Assembly (NCBI GenBank): GCA_963920525.1
Contig: OY986438.1
Coordinates: 53,083,753 to 53,147,752 of the forward strand
Length of the DNA stretch: 64,000 nucleotides
Source of the DNA: Dichetophora obliterata
Lineage: Eukaryota > Arthropoda > Insecta > Diptera > Sciomyzidae
Direction of reading: 5' to 3'
The position numbers and the translations under genes were made by a program. The notes under the pieces were generated by a model, which was not told the DNA's origin, ran no database searches, and worked only from the letters and a program-made list of their open reading frames with translations. Positions 21,711 through 31,829 of the stretch are shown here, piece after piece (positions within the stretch are counted from its first letter, which is position 1; each line of letters starts with the position of its first letter).

Positions 21711-23036
21711 TACAGGGTAGCCCATATTCGAAGCGCCCATCTGGCAACACTGTAACTTTCCGCAGTGATGCCAAATCGACTAATGACATACCGCGTTTGA
21801 AGCGTCATTCCAAGCAAATGTTTACAATGGAACAGTAAACGCCACGCGAACGCTCTAAAATTGTTGAAATTTACATTCAACAAAACAAGTCAATAGTGAA
21901 AACTCAACGTGCTTTCAAAAAAATAAATAAAGTGAAAAGTGCGCCTTCCAAGAAAACAATTTATCGTTTGTATGAAAGATTTACAACTGGTAATACTCTT
22001 GGTAACCCAAAGAGGCAAAATAAAAAGCGACCAAGGCGATCGAATGAGAATATTGCAGCCGTACGAGCCAGTATTGAGCAGTCACCAACAACATCCCAAA
22101 ATCGCCGTTCTCAGCAGCTCGGCATTCCCCGATCCACTTTACAACGCATTTTACGTGTTGATTTGAATTTGTTTCCGTACAAAATTCAATTGGTAAACAA
22201 ATTGTTGCCTACCGATAAGCCACGTCGATTGGAATGGGCCCAAAGAGTCATCGAAATGGCTGAAGAAGACGAGCAATTTTGGCATAAAATTATCATGAGC
22301 GATGAAGCTCATTTTCAGTTGAACGGAACGGTAAACAAACAAAATTGCCGTATTTATGCCACTGAAAATCCACAAGAGATTCAAGAGGTACCTCTTCACG
22401 ATGCAAAAGTCACTGTTTGGTGCGGCGTTTGTGCTAAAATGCTCATTGGGCCGTTCTTTTTCGAAGATGATAATGGCCACAGAGTTACTGTCAATCAGGA
22501 GCGTTATCGCGATATGATAAACAATTTTTTCATGCCAATCGTTCGTCGAAAGCGTATCAGGCACTACTGGTTTCAACAAGACGGCGCGCCACCACACACA
22601 AGCCGCACTACAATCGATTTTTTGAAGCAATTGTTCCCTGGCCGTTTGATGTCAAAAAATGGTGATTTCTATTGGCCGCCAAGATCACCAGATTTAACGC
22701 CTCCAGACTTCTTTTTGTGGGGTTATTTGAAATCAAAGGCTTACGTCAACAAGCCAAAGACCCTAGAAGAGCTGAAAACCAACATCCGTCAAGAAATAAC
22801 CGCCATTCCCATCGAAATGTTGAAGAAAACCATGGAATATGCTGCAAAACGGGCACAATATGTCATAGAGGCCAATGGCGACCATTTACGAAATATCATA
22901 TTCAAGAAATAATGTAAGCAAATCTACTTGAACCCAATTAAATGATATTTATGACGAACAGACAAAAAATTATGGTTTCTTTGATTTATTTAAAAATAAA
23001 ATAGGCGCGAATATGGGCGAATATGGGCAACCCTTA
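21711..23036 (+). mobile_element. DD41D mariner element, nearly intact
   Basis: The element is about 1.32 kb with TA at both ends (21711-21712 and 23035-23036). The left end CAGGGTAGCCCATATTCG and the complement of the right end AGGGTTGCCCATATTCG form the TIRs. Part of the right TIR is duplicated (GGGCGAATAT twice). It encodes one transposase, interrupted only at codon 4. Confidence 0.9.
21827..22912 (+). pseudogene. mariner (DD41D) transposase with early stop
   Basis: Cut-and-paste transposase of the Tc1/mariner superfamily. The family-like start is ATG at 21827, reading MEQ then TAA at codon 4 (21836-21838); the same frame then stays open to 22912, and the next ATG is at 21896. An N-terminal helix-turn-helix region (RRSQQLGIPRSTLQRIL) precedes the catalytic core. 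Catalytic residues are all visible: D in IIMSDEAHF, D in WFQQDGAPPH, and D in SPDLTPPDFFLWG. Forty-one residues separate the second and third, hence DD41D (rosa-like group, known from tephritids). Apart from codon 4 no frameshift was seen. Initiation at the 21896 ATG would give a 338-residue protein lacking the first DNA-binding helices, so DNA binding is probably impaired. Confidence 0.9.
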
Positions 23037-23761
23037 AATTTGTGTTTTTTTAGCATTTGAAGTTGGTTAGACATTCAGGCATGTACTGTGAGTGTTATTT
23101 TTTTAAGGTGTACCAGTTAAGGGTTAATATCCAAACAAAACTCTCTAATTAAAAATAAGATGCTTTAGAAGCTTAATGTATTACTTTGAAAACAAAAAAT
23201 TTTATTTTGAAAAGCCTTTTCCAACCTTAAACACAAAAACATGACAAACAAAAAACAAAAAAATTTTTAACATTTATATAATAATACTTTAAGCTGTTCT
23301 GTATTTTATTTTTTATTTTTTGTTCTTTAAATTTATACAATTTACGAGTCATTAATATTATTTAAATTTTTGTGTTTATTAACAATAAGGGTATTCACAA
23401 TTGTGTGGTATCATGGTATTGTGATTTTTTTCCATAGTTGAAAACCTCAATTATGAGCACCCACAATTATTAAAATAGAATTTGTGGTTGGGAACCTCCC
23501 ACTATAGCTTTTTGTAACTATGCAAATAAAATAACTATCCAATTTGATATATTTTGTTAATGTATTCCATAAAAAAAGTTTAACTTGCATATTGAGCTTC
23601 TTCCATTTTTGCAAATAGAAAATAACTAGCAACCGACCAGTTGTTTATAAAATTTAAAAAACTACGTTTGTTAAATATATCATTGGGCTACTTAAAATTG
23701 CCTCATCTTCAGTTTTTAGAGATTTCATGTAAAACAAAAAATATAAAAACCGGTCGGTAAA
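23037..23761. other. gene-free A+T-rich stretch
   Basis: No supported gene. AATTGTG and CACAATT words around 23396-23510 form a small imperfect palindrome. Confidence 0.5.
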
Positions 23762-23944
23762 GTGTTTAGCTTTAAATATTCAAAAAGAATCAAAAATCAT
23801 TTCTAAAAGTAGGCGGATTATTTTTTCGAGATTACTTTTGATTCTTTTTGATTAGTTTCATAATCTGAAGTAATTTCAATTATTTTTTGAATATTTGTAA
23901 TCGTAATTATTAGATTACGATTACAAACAGAAAAGAATCGTTCT
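23762..23944 (-). repeat. GATTA-rich repeat, copy B, first part
   Basis: Inverted relative to 8140-8409. It contains AAGAATCAAAA, GGCGGATTATTTTTTCGAG and GATTACTTTTGATTC. It is split from its other part (28524-28616) by the Ty3/gypsy insertion. Confidence 0.65.
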
Positions 23945-24160
23945 TGTAATAACAGAACACAATATGTTTGCTTTGTAAACAATAAATCTCTTTATTATAT
24001 GTTGCTTAACATACGATGGTTGATGAACGACTGACAAACAGGTTCTCACAAAAGCGCCGTTTATGCATTAGAATTTAATTACACAAAAGAGAGCATTAAA
24101 ACATTCTTTATGTTGAAACTTACTCGTTAGTATTGTTACACTATTCAACATAATACTACA
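23945..24160 (-). repeat. 3' LTR of the mag-like element
   Basis: 216 bp, TG...CA type with TGTA-like termini on both strands. About 98-99% identical to 28308-28523. Differences seen: T/C in GAATTTAATT, C/A in CATTCTTTAT, and C/A in TTCAACATAA. Confidence 0.93.
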
Positions 24161-24161
24161 A

Positions 24162-24173
24162 TATCCCTCTTTG
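24162..24173 (-). promoter_or_regulatory. polypurine tract
   Basis: On the minus strand AAAGAGGGATA lies immediately upstream of the 3' LTR, in the position where plus-strand DNA synthesis is primed in LTR retrotransposons. Confidence 0.75.
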
Positions 24174-24327
24174 AAATCGTTCATCTTCCATTTCACAATA
24201 TCCAATAAAAATTAAAATTAAAATTTCATTTTCAATAAAAATTCAAATTACAATTTCATTTTCTTAATCCATAAAGCCAAATAAGTGAAGTTATAAGTAA
24301 TATACGATTAATCTTTAAAGTAAAATT

Positions 24328-24705
24328 CTAAGTTGATTTATTTCTGCTTCTTAAATTGTATCTAACGACATCTAAATTTTTATTTGCTGTCACTTGTGAA
24401 CTCACTTCAATTTTGGAGTTTTCGTTTTCGACTACTGGTGAATTAATTGGCCTATCTAGTTGTTCTGTAGCGTTTTCACCAACACTATCTGCGAAAACTA
24501 AATCTTGTATTGGATTTGTTATTGGACAACGCAAACAGATACCCGAATTATTTGAAGTTTTGCAAGAAATCATCTGGTTTGCATGCCTCTTCCATACCTT
24601 CCCGGTGTCATAGACTTTGACCAAAAAAATTTGTTTCCCGATTATTTTAACAATATTTGCTTTAGTCCAAGAAATTCGACCAGGAATCGAAAAATCCTTT
24701 GTCAT
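24328..24705 (-). pseudogene. integrase C-terminal region of the mag-like element
   Basis: The segment contains a GRISWTKANIVKIIGKQIFLVKV stretch (given here by its first and last residues as RISW and FLVKV) typical of the small beta-barrel at the integrase C-terminus, then a polar tail ending NLRSRNKST. It is in a different frame from the integrase core, with the shift near 24780. As drawn, it starts at a Met inside the domain. Part of one original pol polyprotein, not a separate gene. Confidence 0.7.
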
Positions 24706-24779
24706 TACAGAATCATTTATCTTAAAATTATTTCTTTTACTACCTCGATAGTATTTTTTCTGATTATTCTGTTGATTTT

Positions 24780-25760
24780 TTACATTTGCTCTAATGAGAT
24801 GTTCACTTTTTTCTGAACTAGTCTTTTAGGATTTAATAAATCTAATCTTGTTCGCAGCTGCCTACCAAACATTAACTCTGCCGGTGATACACCAGTGCTA
24901 CCATGTGGAGTATTGCGATAGTCCAATAAGAATCGATTTAATACGTCACTAAATAGCGATGCTCCTGTCTGATTCAACCCACGTTTAAGCGCATTTTTAA
25001 GAGTTTTTACTGCATTCTCTGCTAAACCATTAGTCGCGGGGTGACCCACAGGTGTCGTCGCCTGATAAATCCCATTATATTTCAAAAAATGTTTAAATTC
25101 CCCGGACACAAATGCAGTTCCGTTATCCGAAACCAACGTCTCAGGCAACCCAAAACGTGCAAATAAAGTTTTTAAACTATTTATTGTAGCCTTACTTGTT
25201 GTATTTTTTCCCATATCGATGCATTCGATCCATTTACTATAAGCATCTACTATAACAAGACACCAACGGTTCATGAAAGGACCAAAAAAATCTACATGGA
25301 CCCTACTCCACGGTTTCTTGGGCCATTCCCAAGTCTCTAACTCTTCCTTAGCGGGACTTGCTCTTGTTATCAAGCATGCATGACATAATTTAACACTATC
25401 TTCTAGATCTTTACATTGACCAGGCCACCAGCAACATTCGCGCGCCATTGCTTTCATTTTACTAATTCCCATATGGGATGCGTGTAAAAACTGAGTTACT
25501 TCCCCTTGCAGCATCTTCGGAATAACTAGGCGATATCCCCAAAATAAACACTTGGAATCTACCGATAGTTCAAAACGTCTATCAAAAAATGGCCGTAACT
25601 CTCTATCCGTGCAGCTACTGGGCCATTTCCCATTCACCAATCTACACACAGTCTGTAACAATACGTCCTTTTGCACTTCTTTTCTGACTTTTTCAACGTT
25701 AATGGGAATATTTTCGACTTTTTCTACATAATTCAGATAATTCAACAACTTTGTCCCCAT
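24780..25760 (-). pseudogene. integrase core of the mag-like element
   Basis: Integrase inserts the retrotransposon cDNA into the genome. The order visible is a zinc-binding H2C2 motif (HASHMGISK, then CHAC), the catalytic core with D in HVDFFGPF, D in LVSDNGTAF, and E in NGLAENAVK, followed by LLDYRNTPH and SPAELMFGR. All three catalytic acidic residues are present. The frame ends early at 24780 and the C-terminal domain continues in another frame. Its upstream end overlaps the RNase H frame by about 60 bp because of a frameshift between 25699 and 25760. Confidence 0.9.
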
Positions 25761-26538
25761 TCGGGTGTCTCGAAAAATAGTCAGCTATATTGGTTGCAGA
25801 TTTAATGTGAGCTATGTCAAAACTATAGCCTGATAGGGCAATTGCTATTCGCTGAAGCCTGCTTGCTGCCATTAGCGGAATGCCTTTTTTGGGGTTAAAA
25901 ATATGATGCAGTGGCTTATTGTCTGTTACTAACGTAAAATGACGCCCAAACAGAAAATGATGAAATTTCTTAACACCGTACAAAATGGCTACAGCTTCTT
26001 TATCTAACTGCGAATATCGCTGCTCGGTTTCAGACAGCTTTCTGGACGCAAATTCTATTGGTCTTTCTACACCGGATTCCGAAATTTCGGACAATACAGC
26101 CCCTACACCCACTGGGCTAGCATCGACTGTTAACTTTGTTTTGAATTTAGGGTTAAAATGTGCTAAGCATGTATCGGATTTTAATGCTGCCTTTAACCTA
26201 TCAACTGCGCGGTTGCATTCCTTATCCACCTTGAGTAATTCATATAAAGGTGCACCAAGGCTAGTCACATTGGGTAAAAACCGCCTATAAAAATTAATTA
26301 CTCCAAGGAAAGCTTGAAGCTCCTTTACACTTTTGGGATAGGGTATCTTATCAATCTCGCGAACTTTTTCTGGGTTGGTATGCAACCCATTTTGGTCAAT
26401 TGTATGACCCAAATACTCAACTCTTTTACATAAAAAATTACATTTATTTTTTGCCAGCTTAAGACCCGCTTCCTGCAATATTTTAAGCACCTTATTTACT
26501 CTGCTTAAATGAATTTTCCTATTAGGTGCCGTGATCAA
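25699..26538 (-). pseudogene. reverse transcriptase thumb and RNase H of the mag-like element
   Basis: The frame opens just after the reverse transcriptase catalytic box, continues through YLGHTIDQNG and FLGVINFYRRFLP (RT thumb/connection), then RNase H with D in LTVDASPVG, E in QLDKEAVAI and D in LVTDNKPL, and ends near DYFSRHPNGD. RNase H removes the RNA template during reverse transcription. It is part of pol and depends on the broken upstream frame for expression. Confidence 0.9.
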
Positions 26539-27123
26539 AATGTCGTCGAGAAAAAACCACTACCCCCTTTAAATGCATCAACAGGCCCTCCATCAGTTTT
26601 TGAAAAATGGCCGGAGCAGACGACAGCCCGTAAATAAGCCGGGTGTATTGAAATAAACCCTTAGTTGTGGAAGTGGTGGTCAACTTACGCGATTCTGTAT
26701 TCAGCTAAATTTGCTGATAAGCCATCGTCAAATCCAATTTCGTGAATTCCTGTCCTCCATACAATTTTGCAAAAATATCCTATACTTTTGTAAAATATAA
26801 GGGATACTTTTCCACCAATAAATTCGGATTTAACGAGACTTTGAAGTCTCCACATATTCTAACACCACCACACTTTTTTAAAACCGAGACGATTGGTGTA
26901 GCCCATTCTGAAAACTCAACCGGCTCAAGCACTTTCAATCGAACTTAATTTTCAATTTCATGCTCAACTTTCTTTTGAATCGCTAAAGGAACTGGCCTCG
27001 GCTTGAAAAACTTTGCCACCGATCCTTCTTTGAGCTGCAATTTTGCTTGAGCCCCTTTGAAACAGCCTAAACTGCCATCAAATAAATCACGAAACTCACT
27101 AAAAATCTGTTTTTCCATTACCT
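26539..27123 (-). pseudogene. broken reverse transcriptase fingers/palm of the mag-like element
   Basis: Translated on the minus strand, this stretch shows pieces of the RT palm (FTKLDLTMAYQ, GLFQYTRL, SSAPAIFQKLMEG) in changing frames. Stops interrupt it near 26945 and 26703. The catalytic LDD box near 26548 is present in the DNA but reached only after a one-base shift at a T-run. The start of pol lies directly after the gag-protease stop, in another frame. This copy cannot make a working reverse transcriptase. Confidence 0.8.
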
Positions 27124-28323
27124 TTACTTTACTTTAATTATGGTGCCGTTGTATGTTTTTATCATTATATTTGTTTGGGCCAGCAAAAACTCACCAAAAT
27201 ATTGCTTAAACGTTTCAAACGCGAGCACGTTATATTCTGAACCTGTGTCTAATTCCATGAACAACGGAACATTATTTAAAATTATATTTATTTTTATTGG
27301 ACCATCGTATGCACTCGTGATCGCAAATATATTCACCTCACTGTTATCTACATAATTCAGACTTGGTATTTTTACCATAAACATTTTCTTTAAATGTCCT
27401 CTCTTCTTACATTGATTGCATTTAAAATTTTTATACCTGCACCTGTTACTACTATGACCGGAGAATCCGCAAACCTTACAAAGTTGTTGTTGTTGTTGTT
27501 GCTGTTGTTGTTGTTGCAGCTGTCTTTGTGGCTGGTGTCTTGAATCAGGGAACTGTTGCTGTTGCTGCTGTTGTTGCATATTACAGTTATTCTGCTTACC
27601 CCTAGTCCACATTGATTTGCCTTTGTTGCTACTTACAAAATAACAAGCCTCTTGCGGTTCTTGCTTGATCTTGTCAATGTCATTTTGCTGATGAATATAT
27701 TCTGCAGTATTCGCTATTTCCACCGCTTTACTAATGCTGCATGAGGACACGTTCTCCATAAAAATTCTATCCCTAGCCGGACATTTTTCCAGCCCCATTA
27801 TGAATTTGTCTCGAACTGCAGTTTCCAAAAATGTACCAAATTCACAGCTTACTGCTAACGCGCGTTCTCGGGCTGAACATTCGCTTATTGACTCCGACGC
27901 TAATTTGTTGGCACTATAAAATCTGAAGCGCTCTACAAAAGCTGAGGATGCAGGTTTAAAATGACCTGTCATCGCCTGCATACACGCATCAAAAGTCGTT
28001 GTCTCCTCCTCTAATTTTGCTGGATTTACCAGGTTCTGAAGCAATACATATGCTTTTTCACTTAGAGAGGTTAGCAGCGTTGCTTTCTTCTTTTTGACAT
28101 CGCTGATTGCGTTGGCAATAAAAAATTGCACAAGCTGCTGATGAAACACATCCCATGAATTTTCTTCATGATGGAATCGTGGCACATTTCCTATTATGTA
28201 TGTCGTCATCTCTTCAGGTATTGCTTCTTCAGGCGTTGTTTCCCTTGACTTCCAATCTTCGACCGTGTATTGACACGTGTTGGTGATCGAAACTCCTCGT
28301 CGCCAATTGTAATAACAGAACAC
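27124..28323 (-). pseudogene. gag and protease of the mag-like element
   Basis: Gag forms the retrotransposon particle and binds its RNA. The likely start is the Met at 28209 (MTTYIIGN), because upstream codons overlap the primer site and LTR. After the gag body come polyglutamine runs (from repeated CAA/CAG at 27480-27580), then zinc knuckles. The first, CKVCGFSGHSSNRC, is complete; the second, CNQCKKRGHLKKMF, has lost its final Cys. The protease follows, with the catalytic LDTGS box. The frame stops at 27124 and pol continues in a different frame. The missing Cys suggests decay even where the frame is open. Confidence 0.88.
28295..28305 (-). promoter_or_regulatory. primer-binding site (tRNA-Ser type)
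   Basis: On the minus strand, two bases after the 5' LTR, TGGCGACGAGG is the complement of the 3' end of tRNA-Ser(GCU) as I remember it (CCTCGTCGCCA). This is the site from which minus-strand DNA synthesis would start. Confidence 0.75.
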
Positions 28324-28523
28324 AATATGTTTGCTTTGTAAACAATAAATCTCTTTATTATATGTTGCTTAACATACGATGGTTGATGAACGACTGACAA
28401 ACAGGTTCTCACAAAAGCGCCGTTTATGCATTAGAATTCAATTACACAAAAGAGAGCATTAAAACATTATTTATGTTGAAACTTACTCGTTAGTATTGTT
28501 ACACTATTCAAAATAATACTACA
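28308..28523 (-). repeat. 5' LTR of the mag-like element
   Basis: 216 bp, paired with 23945-24160. It would hold the promoter of the element, read toward lower coordinates. Confidence 0.93.
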
Positions 28524-28616
28524 GTTCTTAATCAAATATGTCACCTTTTTAAAAAAAATAATCGAATTACTAATGATTACGATTAATAATCATTATTTAA
28601 CAGCTATGGTTGACAG
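28524..28616 (-). repeat. GATTA-rich repeat, copy B, second part
   Basis: Continues copy B from 23944 after removal of the retrotransposon and one GTTCT. Landmarks are ATGATTACGATTAATAATC and TTAACAGCTATGG, matching the complement of 8145-8260. Confidence 0.65.
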
Positions 28617-28899
28617 CCGAGCTTTGTTTTAATTAGAAAATAGTATTGCTGATAAATAAAAAACTTTGATATTTAATAAACATAAATTGTCCTCATCGTT
28701 ATCATTTTTGTTATGTTTGCGGCTTATTTGCGCCTGAAAATTATTTTCGAAACATAACAAAAAGTGTACTCATAGCTTTTGAAGGCTTTTTTATTATGGC
28801 GTTTGTTCCAAAGTTATGGTACGTGCCAGATGTGGTTTGTGAATATTGTTATCGAGGCTTAATAGTAAGGAAAAAGAATTAATATTGGAATCATAATAA

Positions 28900-29151
28900 C
28901 AGCCCTTTTCTGGCAAAGTAACAATTGTTACCCAATATTGTTAAGATTGTTAAGATACGTGTTTGTTGTAATTTTTTAATTTCAATTCAAAATTTGAAAC
29001 TCAAAAATAACAAATTTTGTTTTGTACTTCATGAAAAGTTTTGTTATTTTAAGCTTCAAATTTTTTTAGTATTGAAAACAAAAATTACAACAAACACATA
29101 GAAATATCAAAAATACTGGGTAACAATTCTTACTTTGCCAGAATAGGGCTG
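28900..29151. mobile_element. 252 bp MITE with ~75 bp TIRs and TAA duplication
   Basis: The left end CAGCCCTTTTCTGGCAAAG pairs with CTTTGCCAGAATAGGGCTG on the right. Homology continues inward through GGGTAACAATT and TGTTTGTTGTAATTTT. TAA flanks both ends (28897-28899 and 29152-29154), fitting a TWA target site of the PIF/Harbinger type. Confidence 0.7.
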
Positions 29152-29281
29152 TAAGTATGTCCAACTAACTATTTGTCTTCGACAAACAGAGCATTCTGTA
29201 GAAGCTTACTATTTTTGTGGATCAAATTGTAATACCACCGGATTTCGCTACAATACACGAGAAAAAATTTAATACGCTGAC

Positions 29282-29867
29282 GTGGAGTCCGTAATTAAGG
29301 CGAGGGTACATTTTGAACAACATTCAACAGCTCCTTCAGAAGTCTTGCAAATTTATGAACAACTAAACTTGGAATCTATAACATCAAGAAAACCATCGCC
29401 GTCTGAATTTTTGCCGTTAGGTGCGAAATTAGGCTATACAGTTCCACATTTTGTGATGCAAGCAGATTTCAATAACTTAGTTCGCGATGCGAGCATTTCG
29501 AAAGCGACAGCAGGCCTAATCGCTGTCTCTCGGGAACCTTTCAATAATTGGTTCCCGATTGAAACATGGCATTTAGAATTTGGTTGCTGATGATTTCAAA
29601 ATAACCTCAGCTCGAAAACGCGCCAATGCTTCTTATGTGTTTGGGAGGGACGCAAAAAAGAATACCAACTTTAAATGGGATCCACGTATTAACTTTAAAT
29701 TGGGTCAGTTAAGCATTGATCATACACCATTGGAAGAGTCATGCAAAATTATTCTACCGCCAATTCCCATTAAGCTGGGTCTTCTTTGGAATTTCGTTCT
29801 AGCACTGGATAGTAGTAGAGAAGCTTTTAAGATATTAAAAACAATTTTTGCTATGCCTTTTAAATAA
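29282..29867 (+). pseudogene. broken gene of an uncharacterised repeat-encoded family
   Basis: Two overlapping frames (29282-29590 and 29580-29867) form one decayed gene. The first carries VMQADFNNLVRDASISKATAGL, here cited by its core NNLVRD and ISKATAG. The second carries ILPPIPIKLGLLWNFVLALD. I recall closely similar phrases (a LPPLHIKLGL-NFVKALD block after an N-terminal LNDLVRDL-LSK block) in uncharacterised proteins found in many copies in arthropod genomes. The long segment normally lying between these blocks is missing, so this copy is internally deleted as well as frameshifted. Function and superfamily unknown. No terminal repeats were found around it. Confidence 0.6.
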
Positions 29868-31289
29868 AAATGAATAAAAACACTTTTCAAGATTTTTTTT
29901 ACTTATTATAAATTATTTATTAATTGAACTGTATTATTTATTAATTATGAATTAATTATTAATTATGAACTGTATTATTTATTAATTGAACCAGAGTAAG
30001 AATTAGAATGAATTAAGCAATCTATCTCAAAGCTATGCTTTGCTAAAATATGCTAAAAAGAATATATGTTTCATGTGCTTATAAGTATGTGTATTCGTAT
30101 GTTTATAGCTGTGGGTATTCATATCGTGAGGAAGTCACGTATCAAAAGATGCTGAGTTTGCAGATCAGCCGGCTGTGGGATTGCTAAGAATAACAAACAC
30201 TTGCTGTAGCCGATCGTTCAACATTGTATTACATTGGAGACAATGTTAACTCGCGTTATAAAAAAAAGACATTCAATACATGCTCGCCGAGTACTGCTGG
30301 TCACTTTGCCGTGATACAAATCTTAAATGCTTCAATCGTAAGAACAAGCGTCCAAAATTTATAACAAAATAAAAGAGTTTTTATAAAACATTTTAACTAA
30401 TTTTATTTTATCACATTTGGAATCAGAAGGCATTTTTGACTATTAAGGGTTGAACTTTATTTAGGTTTTAATCAGAAGAATGGTATTTCATTGTACTAAA
30501 GACGCCTATTACTTCTTAAAACATTGTTTTTGAGGTCTAGTAACTTTTGTGTCTCTAGGTTGCATAACTTTTTCACCAGACTCTTGATAAAAACCATAAA
30601 AAACCGCAGAAAATAGCAGGATCTATTTACAAACATGCCAATAAAAAAAAATTCCCATTTTGCGCAAATTTTTTCCCATTGAATCAGAAAAAGCATATAC
30701 AATTCAAAAATAATCTTCTTTGATATTTTTTACTTTTAGTGCAAACAATTCAATGACTGGGTATATAGAACTGACACTTTTTACCTTCCTCTATATAGGG
30801 ATCGTTTAAAATGATTGAATATGAAATACTTAAGTGAGAGAAGGAAATCTGCTGATATCGTCTACTTACACCAACTCATAACTGCTTCATAAGTATTCGC
30901 TTCTCCAGAACTTCTTTCCCTTAAAAATTTAAACACTAACCGTAGAAGCAATAGAAACGCTAACAACGTTATTTATTTACCATTTAGTAGAACGAGTTAT
31001 ATGTTAACTGCTCCATTAAATCGCATGAGTACGATTGTTAACAACTGTATATATGATAACATCTATGTAAGCCCATGATTAGTTGTTATGTCTTGTATTT
31101 TCCTTGAGACCAACCCAATTTATGGTGGGCTTGGACCAACCCATTTTATCGATATCTTTGAGACATTTCAATGATATTTGGGTGGGTTTTAAAAATGATC
31201 TTATGCGGAGAAAGTGTGAAAAAGTTATAGTTGCTGAATTCTATTGTTATTGTCACAGAAAAAATCATTACAACTATATGATTTTGAAT
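29868..31289. other. gene-free stretch
   Basis: A short A+T-rich direct repeat of TATTTATTAATT units lies at 29915-29990. Nothing else recognisable. Confidence 0.55.
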
Positions 31290-31494
31290 CCTTAAGGGCG
31301 GCAAACTTTTATAGGTTTTTAAGAGTATTGCATCAACCTTTTTGATGATGTTATGTTGCGGGAAGAGTTTGTCACTGTGGGCTTATGAGAACTCTATAAA
31401 TATAAATATATTTTGTTTTTTAATTACACATAAAAACTACTAAAGATTGATCCAATACTCTAAAAAACCTATAAAAGTTTGCCACGCTTAAGGA
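31290..31494. mobile_element. 205 bp MITE with ~50 bp TIRs
   Basis: Left TCCTTAAGGGCGGCAAAC and the right GTTTGCCACGCTTAAGGA are inverted; the arms continue through TTTTATAGGTTTTT and GAGTATTG. No clear target duplication. Confidence 0.65.
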
Positions 31495-31829
31495 CTAAAA
31501 ATCATATATTTTTAATAATTTTCACTGTTAACCAAGCGCGTCGGAAGCGAATTTCATCTGGGGAGGGCAGTACAAATGGGGGGCAGTACAAATGGTGATG
31601 CAAAAAAAGGTTCACCAAAATTTCTTGAAAGAAACATGAATGTGAATAAACAAATTTTGTATTTTAGTTTAAAATAAAAAAAAATATAAAAATATATAAA
31701 AATATTAAAATTCCATTCTTTTTAAAAGTTCTTCCAATTTCAATATTAGAGATCATTCTTTAAAGGATCTTTCATATGGTAATATGAAAATATAAGAAAT
31801 AATGGTTGCTTTTATAAAGCAAAAATAGG

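Larger units (their letters stand above)
23940..28528 (-). mobile_element. mag-like Ty3/gypsy retrotransposon, full length, broken
   Basis: The complete element, read on the minus strand, spans two 216 bp LTRs (23945-24160 and 28308-28523) flanked by the 5 bp duplication GTTCT (23940-23944 and 28524-28528). Gag, protease, reverse transcriptase, RNase H and integrase follow in that order. There is no envelope-like frame. The LTRs differ at about three positions, so insertion was fairly recent, yet the coding region already has several frameshifts and stops. The primer site fits tRNA-Ser, which as I recall is used by the mag lineage. The element cut a GATTA-rich repeat in two. Confidence 0.93.

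Noticed and set aside
22151..22630. A 159-codon minus-strand gene
   Set aside because: It is antisense to the mariner transposase and arises from that gene's codon composition.
24328..28323. An endogenous envelope-bearing retrovirus
   Set aside because: After integrase there is only a short C-terminal tail before the polypurine tract and LTR; no envelope-like frame is present.
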